From: Calamus simplicifolius
Taxonomy: Eukaryota; Streptophyta; Magnoliopsida; Arecales; Arecaceae
Assembly: GCA_900491605.1 (NCBI GenBank)
Contig: UESW01004577.1
Coordinates: 480,831 to 544,830, forward strand
Direction of reading: 5' to 3'
DNA length: 64,000 nucleotides
Below, one piece after another: positions 58,694 to 64,000 of this stretch (position 1 is its first letter; every line of letters begins with the position of its first letter). A program made the position numbers and the translations under genes. The notes beneath the pieces were generated by a model. That model ran no database searches and was not told the origin of the DNA. It saw only the letters and a program-made list of their open reading frames with translations.

Positions 58694-59784
58694 AATGATA
58701 TCAGAGTCAGGAGTGCAAATAGATAAGTTTTGAGCATGTATTGCATATGCTAAACAATTTTATGAATAAATAGACAAGTTCATGATCAAAAGATCATCAA
58801 TGTTCTAGTCAAAGTCAATAGAAAGCTAAGTATCCGTGTCACTTTGATAAGCCATGTCTTAGCTAGGATAGGCATCAAGAAAAAAAATGAGAGTGTCCAG
58901 TTCATCTCTTATATGCTAAGTTATTTCTCTATTTTAAAAGATTCATACAGTTTTTGAACAATAGAATTCTCTTGTTATAAAATTCAAACACTGTCATTGC
59001 CTGATTGGTGTCGAATGATGATGACTTCTACTAAAGTTAATGCAGGGTAAAAATATTACTGTATCGATTGACAAATGTGGCTGACAGCAAAATCCATCTT
59101 TGAGCTCTATCCTCTAACTGCCACCATTATCCTTTGTAGAAAAGAACAAGCGACTTCACCTGCTATCTTCGTACCTCAATAGAACCGAGCTATCTCTGAA
59201 CCTTGGTAGGGTCGAGCTATCTCTGAACCTTGGCAGGACTGAGCTATCTTCGTACCTTGGCAGAATCGATCCTTATTCCCTCAACATAAGTGCCAATGCC
59301 GCTTCAAACTATGCCGGATATATCGAAGGATGAACCATTCCGATCGCAAGGATTTTGAAGTAAGCTTTCCAAAACAAAAAGAGGAACCAAATATAACACT
59401 CCGTCCATGATCAACGGGATTTTAAATTTCCGATAAAGTAATCGCAGCTTCATTAACTGTCAATCCCCATAACCGACTGGATTTCAGTCTTATCGGATGC
59501 CAACTTCCTAAAACATGCCTAGAAAATTAGATAACTGCGTACCTTCTCGATAGTGCACAAATACTAAGTCCCAGAACCCCTTAGGTATGCATCTCGAAGG
59601 TAATTCTAAGCTCTCACAATCTAAGCAGAGGCCATTGCTCTCCAGAAATCTTCTCTGGGGCATCCTTTTACAACAGGACCTTCTCCTCTCATCTCCAGAA
59701 ATTGACGCTAGAGGAAGGGCCCCAAGTTCCTTTGAAAACTTGAAACCAAGAAGAAATGGTTCAAGTAAGAAGAACATATCCTCA

Positions 59785-61427
59785 ATGGCCAATCGCAAGA
59801 GAGTAACCGTCGATGCTCCAGATCAGGCCACTTCCCAGAGGCCTGACCCTACAAGCAATACGACGCCCTCACAACCACTATCGATCGAGGCTCCACCGTT
59901 ATCCGTGGCCCTCATCACCTAGGACCAGTTTGGAGCACTGGTCCAACAAGTTTAAGTCCTGATGCAGTTGGTGCAGAACCTCTATGGAGTCCCTCCATCG
60001 GCTGCACCTGCTCAGCAGTACTTTGGTGGAGCAACTGCCCCAGTTCAATCGACAGCTCCTCCATCCAATCCACTTAAGGCCACGAGCCACCCACAACAAT
60101 CCGACCACGAGGAAGAAGTGGAACCCACACCGCAGAAGGAAAAGAAAGGAGTTTACAATGGTCTCGTCGGGCCCGCTCCTTGTCTCCGATCTTCTCGCAC
60201 CATGATTCGATGCCGCGGCTGCGATCTTCCATCCTAGCCTCTCTGACTATTCGGAATGAGGGATGGGGTGGCAACTCCAAGAGATGCACCAAGAAATAGA
60301 TGCTGTCAAGCACACATCCCATCCACAGCCATGGGTGGAGCAAGGCCCATCCTTCATCGAAAAGATCATGAAGGAGGTGGTCCCATCTCACGTCAAGCTC
60401 CCGACAATCGAGCCGTACAATAGGACTATCAACCCCGACAACCACCTTTCCCTCTACTCTAATGGAGCTCGATAGGATATGATTTGATACACTGAAGCAG
60501 AACTCCATCAACTCCTTCGACGAATTAGGCCGATCATTCACCAGCCAATTCATCAGCAGCCACCATCATCGACGGAGATCCAACTCTCTCTCCGAAGTCA
60601 AAAAGCGAGAGGGAGAGTCCCTGAGAAGTTTTCTTGGCCGTTCAATGTGGCCATGTTGGAAGTTGACCACCTCAACCATGAGGTGGCCATATCCATCTTA
60701 GCTGGCGGAGTATCAAAGGAGGAAGACTTTTACCTCTCCATTGATGTCAACTACCCCAAAAGTCTCTCCGATATGATGGCTCTAGCGGATAAATATGCTA
60801 GAGTCAAAGAATCCCGAAGGTCGGCTCAAGTTAAGCAATTCAAGAAAAAGGGGAAGAAGAGCTCGAAAAAGAGCCGATCGGCTCACTCTTCAAGCCCATC
60901 TCATTGCCAAAGGGCCCTACCGCCAAGATAGTGCACCAGAAGCCCAGTGTAGAGGTTCAATCAATACACCCCCTTGCCGCACCGTGAGCCCAGATCTTGA
61001 TGGAGATCGAGCGCCAGCTTTCTCAACTAGGGCCTCTCCAAGGAAACATGGCTTGAAGGGATATGACAAATACTGTTGGTATCACCGTGACTACGATCAC
61101 GATACTGAGGAGTGTTGGTAGCTAAAGGACGAAATCGAGTAGCTTATTCATCGAGGAAGACTGGAGTGATATAGAAGGGCTCCCAAAGCAAACAACAGAG
61201 CAGAACATCCACCTGACTTCAATAACAACCCTTGCCAAACCTACTGGTGGCTGGTAACGTTAATATGATTGCAATGGTCAGCTCCTTCCAGGGTCAGCCA
61301 AACGAAGAGGAGAACCCACCTAAAAGGATCTGGCATGAGGGACCTGTCTTTTCAAATGAAGACCTTAAAGCGATGCAGTTTTCTCAAGACATGGAACTCG
61401 GATAACCTCCAAGCGTATTCCCAGTGA
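59785..61427 (+). pseudogene. gag fragment fused to last codons of pol
   Basis: ATG 59785 (MANRKRVTVDAPDQ). Gag core traces include LPTIEPYNRTINPDNHLSLY (60405-60463), DVNYPKSLSDMMALADKYARVKES (60748-60819), and the zinc knuckle YCWYHRDYDHDTEECW (61075-61122). Protease onset FSNEDLKAMQF lies at about 61351-61383. At 61386 the sequence passes straight into TWNSDNLQAYSQ and a stop, the last residues of Tat pol (compare TWNADNLRRYYQ at 29769). RT, RNase H and integrase are absent. Several stops and frameshifts are present. Confidence 0.8.
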
Positions 61428-61429
61428 AG

Positions 61430-63060
61430 TATGCCTGAACCGAGCTATTTTGCTCGTTGTAACAGAAAACTTCACTCTAATTTGTATATTTATTCTTTGA
61501 ATAATTATCTTTTTCGAGATATTGATGAAAGGCATGACTTGCTTGAATATGGACACCATAAGCCAAGTGATTTTCTTCGTACCTTGGCTGGGTCAAGTAA
61601 AAATTTCTCTAGACCTCAGCACGACAGAGCTTTCTCCATACTTTGGCTGAACCAAGTAAAATTTTTTTTCTAAACCTCGGCATAGCCGAGCGATTTTCTC
61701 TATACCTTGGCTGGGCCAAGTAATTTTTTTTCAAACCTTGGCACGATCGAGCTTTCTCCATACCTTGGCTAGGCCAAGTAAAAAATCTCTTCGAACCTCG
61801 GTACTGCCAAGCGATTTTCTCTGTATCTTAGCTGGGCCAAGTAAAAATTTCTCTGAACCTCGGCATGGCTGAGCTTTCTTTGTACCTTGGCTGGGCCAAG
61901 TAAACAATTTCTCTGAAACTCGGCATGGCCGAGCGATTTCTTTGTACCTTGGCTGGGCAAAATAAAAATTTTTCTAAACCTCGAGATGATCGAGCTTTCT
62001 TCATACTTTGGCTAGGCCAAGTAAAAAATTTCTTCAAAACTCGACACGGCCAAGCGATTTTCTCTATACCTTGGCTGAGCCAAGTAACAAAATTTTTTTC
62101 GAACCTCAGCACGGCCAAGATTTCTTTGTACCTTGGCTAGACCAAGTAAAAAATTTCTTCGAACCTTGGCATGGCTGAGCAATTTTCTCCGTACCTTGGC
62201 TGGGCCAAGTAAAAAATTTCTCCAAACCTCAGTATAGCCGAGCGATTTTTTTTGTACTTCAGTTGGATCAAGTAAAAATTTCTTCAAACCTTGGCATGAT
62301 CGAGCTTTCTCTGTACCTTGGTTAGGCCAAGTAAATTTTTTTTTTCAACCTCAACACGATCGAGCAATTTTCTCTGTACCTTGGCTGGGCCAAGTAAAAA
62401 TTTCTCTGAACCTCAGTACAGCCAAGCTTTCTCTATACTTTGGCTGGGTCAAGTAAAAAAAATTTTCAAACCTCGGCACGACCGAGCAATTTTCTCCGTA
62501 TCTTGGCTGGGCCAAGTGAAAATTTCTCCAAAACTTGGCACGATCGAGCTTTCTCCGTATCTTGATTGAGCCAAGAAAAATATTCTCCAAACCTCGGTAG
62601 GGTCGAGTAAGCTTTCTCCATACCTTGACTGGGCCAAGTAAAAAGAAAATTTCTTTGAACCTTGGCAAGGCCGATCAGAGTACCTTGGTAGAAGCAAGAC
62701 CAGCATTCTTCGTATCATGGCACGACCGAGCATTCTTTGTACCTTGATACGGCCGAGCATTCTTTGAACCTTGGCAAGGTCGATCAGAGCGCCTTGGTAG
62801 AATCAAGGTCAATTTCTCCGTACCTTAGCATGGTCGAGTATCCTCCGAACCTTGGTAAGGACTCAAGCCTTGGCATGGCCGACCATCCTACAAACCTTGA
62901 CAAGACCGATCGAAGTGCCTTGGTAGAACCAAGGCCAATTTCTCCATACATTGGCAGGGCTGAGCTATCTCCATACCTCAGCAAGACCGAGCGGAGTTCT
63001 CCAATTCTTAGCGAAGCCAAGCCATCTCCGTAATTCGGCAGAGTAGAACCATCTTCAACT
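61430..63060. repeat. About 60-bp hairpin-repeat array, over 20 copies
   Basis: Each unit has two hairpin words. One is like CTCGGC-ATG-GCCGAG followed by CGATTTTCT. The other is like CTTGGC-TGG-GCCAAG followed by TAAAAATTTCTC. Unit length is about 60 bases. Copies are less alike than in the 98-bp array, and after about 62660 a variant family (GGTCGATCAGAGCGCCTTGG) takes over. Same place in the element as the 49-bp and 98-bp arrays. Confidence 0.88.
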
Positions 63061-63351
63061 TTCGCTTTCCTAGGCTAACCTCAAGAAGACAAAGTGATTA
63101 ATCTCACCAATTGCGGATTATTCTAAGACAACAACCAAGCTTATACTACTCAAGCTATGAAGGACACAAAGAAATTTAAATAAGGTAAGATTTTATTCAT
63201 GAAGCTCAGCCCTATAAGGTATTACACACACCCACGGTGTGCAGGAGTTTCTCTATTACAAAAAAGAAAAAAGAAAAAAAGTCTACAGCTCCCCAGGCCC
63301 GGCTGTCTCTTCTTCGTAGAAAGATCTCGAAGCCTAGGCATCCAAAGAAAG

Positions 63352-63515
63352 CTAGCTTGCCTCCTTGACAATAAATGGGGGAGCCTCATCTCCCTTAGCA
63401 ATCGAAGGGGGCCCCTCGGTCTCCTGAGCAAGCAATGGAGGAACTTTGGCTAGGTCCACCTCTGAGGCTATCTCATACTCTATCTCCAAGGCATCCCCTT
63501 CGTTAAGGTAGGCAT
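63352..63515 (-). pseudogene. Possible antisense-gene tail of the Tat derivative
   Basis: Minus-strand frame ending ALEIEYEIASEVDLAKVPPL...IVKEAS and a stop at 63352. It is acidic, like the C-terminus of the antisense gene in element 3 (ALEIELSDQTSSDDE). An AATAAA (minus strand, 63196-63191) follows. It is cut at its 5' side near 63515. Identification rests on position and composition. Confidence 0.45.
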
Positions 63516-63745
63516 TGGGCCGTGCCGCCCATGGCACGGTACGGCCTAGGCCCACATGGACCATGCCAGGCACGGCACAGTAAACTATGTCGTGCCGGGC
63601 TCAAAAATTTTTTTCGCTGGCCTGGCATGGCACGGCCCATGCCGGGCCTGGGTCGGCCCACCGGGTTGGCATGACATGGCCCGCCATGCCGGCGGCCTGG
63701 GCCATGTCGACCCAGGTGGGCTGTGCCAGGCACGGCCCACTCGAT
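63516..63745. repeat. GC-rich imperfect palindromic repeats
   Basis: Repeated words GGCACGGCCCATGCC, GCCGGGCCTGGGTCGGCCC and CCATGCCGGCGG on both strands, followed by A/T runs (63750-63790). Such GGGCCGTGCC repeats often lie at the ends of plant DNA transposons, but no termini or target duplication are visible before the window ends. Confidence 0.5.
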
Positions 63746-64000
63746 AAAAAATTTTTTTAAAAAATATTTTTTTGATGAATTAAAAAATTGATAGGAATAA
63801 AGAAATTTATTAATATGAAGCCACCTTAATGGTGGGGGGTTTGACATAGACCCCTACCAGTTTATTAATTTAAAATCAAAATGGTACAGAAGAGAGGGGG
63901 GCTAGGCCTGACCTCCACAACAGAATACAATAAGAAATGAGAAAAAATAGAAAGAAAAAAATAAAGATGACTCACTTTAACAATTAAAAAATAAAAATAT
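63746..64000. other. AT-rich end of window, no gene seen
   Basis: A run of A/T, then ordinary sequence. May belong to the same element as the GC-rich repeats. No coding support. Confidence 0.4.

Larger units (their letters stand above)
59100..63515 (+). mobile_element. Tat-lineage deletion derivative (element 4 of the lineage)
   Basis: A degenerate primer-binding site (ATTGACGCTAGAGGAAGGG, 59701-59719) follows an LTR-like stretch ending near 59697. Gag pieces (59785-61380) join directly to the pol C-terminus (61386-61427). A tandem hairpin array (61430-63060) and an antisense tail (63515-63352) follow. The upstream LTR contains CTTGGCAGGACTGAGC-type words (59200-59270) that match the array. 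The left boundary is uncertain. The right end is lost at a GC-rich insertion near 63515. Confidence 0.7.

Overview
This window is nuclear DNA of a flowering plant. A monocot is most likely: the one intact host gene, a pentatricopeptide-repeat (PPR) gene at 16586-17755, is very GC-rich at its 5' end and AT-richer towards its 3' end, the gradient typical of commelinid monocots (palms, gingers, grasses). The species cannot be read from the sequence. Most of the window is transposable elements in different states of decay, with one 31-base assembly gap (28521-28551).

Layout. (1) 1-3390: 5' end of a minus-strand Ty3/gypsy element of the Tat lineage, running off the left edge. (2) 3391-16389, minus strand: a broken boron-transporter (BOR) gene fragment, split by a complete Tat element (4699-15902, 5-bp target duplication AGAAG). 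(3) 16586-17755: the PPR gene, followed by two decayed tandem copies of its 3' half (18672-19250, 20296-20597). (4) 22172-36384: a second, larger Tat element whose two LTRs disagree in structure. (5) 36390-46640: AT-rich, gene-poor DNA with LTR remnants. (6) 46641-52004: a nearly intact Ty1/copia element of the Tork/Tnt1 type on the minus strand (target duplication AATTT). (7) 52005-59000: small non-autonomous elements: TRIMs (terminal-repeat retrotransposons in miniature), a hAT-type MITE, a Tourist-like MITE inserted into its own kind, and a SINE with a 17-bp target duplication. (8) about 59100-63515: a Tat deletion derivative in which gag is joined directly to the last codons of pol.

The main unifying observation concerns the Tat elements. 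Elements 2 and 3 share one architecture: gag-pro-pol on the plus strand, then a tandem array whose units form short hairpins, then a divided antisense gene pointing back at pol. The antisense gene has a candidate intron (about 100 bp) and a second small phase-0 intron (69 and 77 bp) at equivalent places in both elements. The hairpin array lies exactly where the sense and antisense units converge. The deletion derivative near 61 kb keeps the array and an apparent antisense tail. The arrays differ in sequence (units of 49, 98 and about 60 bp) but share the hairpin design, and in at least two families related repeat sequence also occurs in or near the U3 of the LTR.
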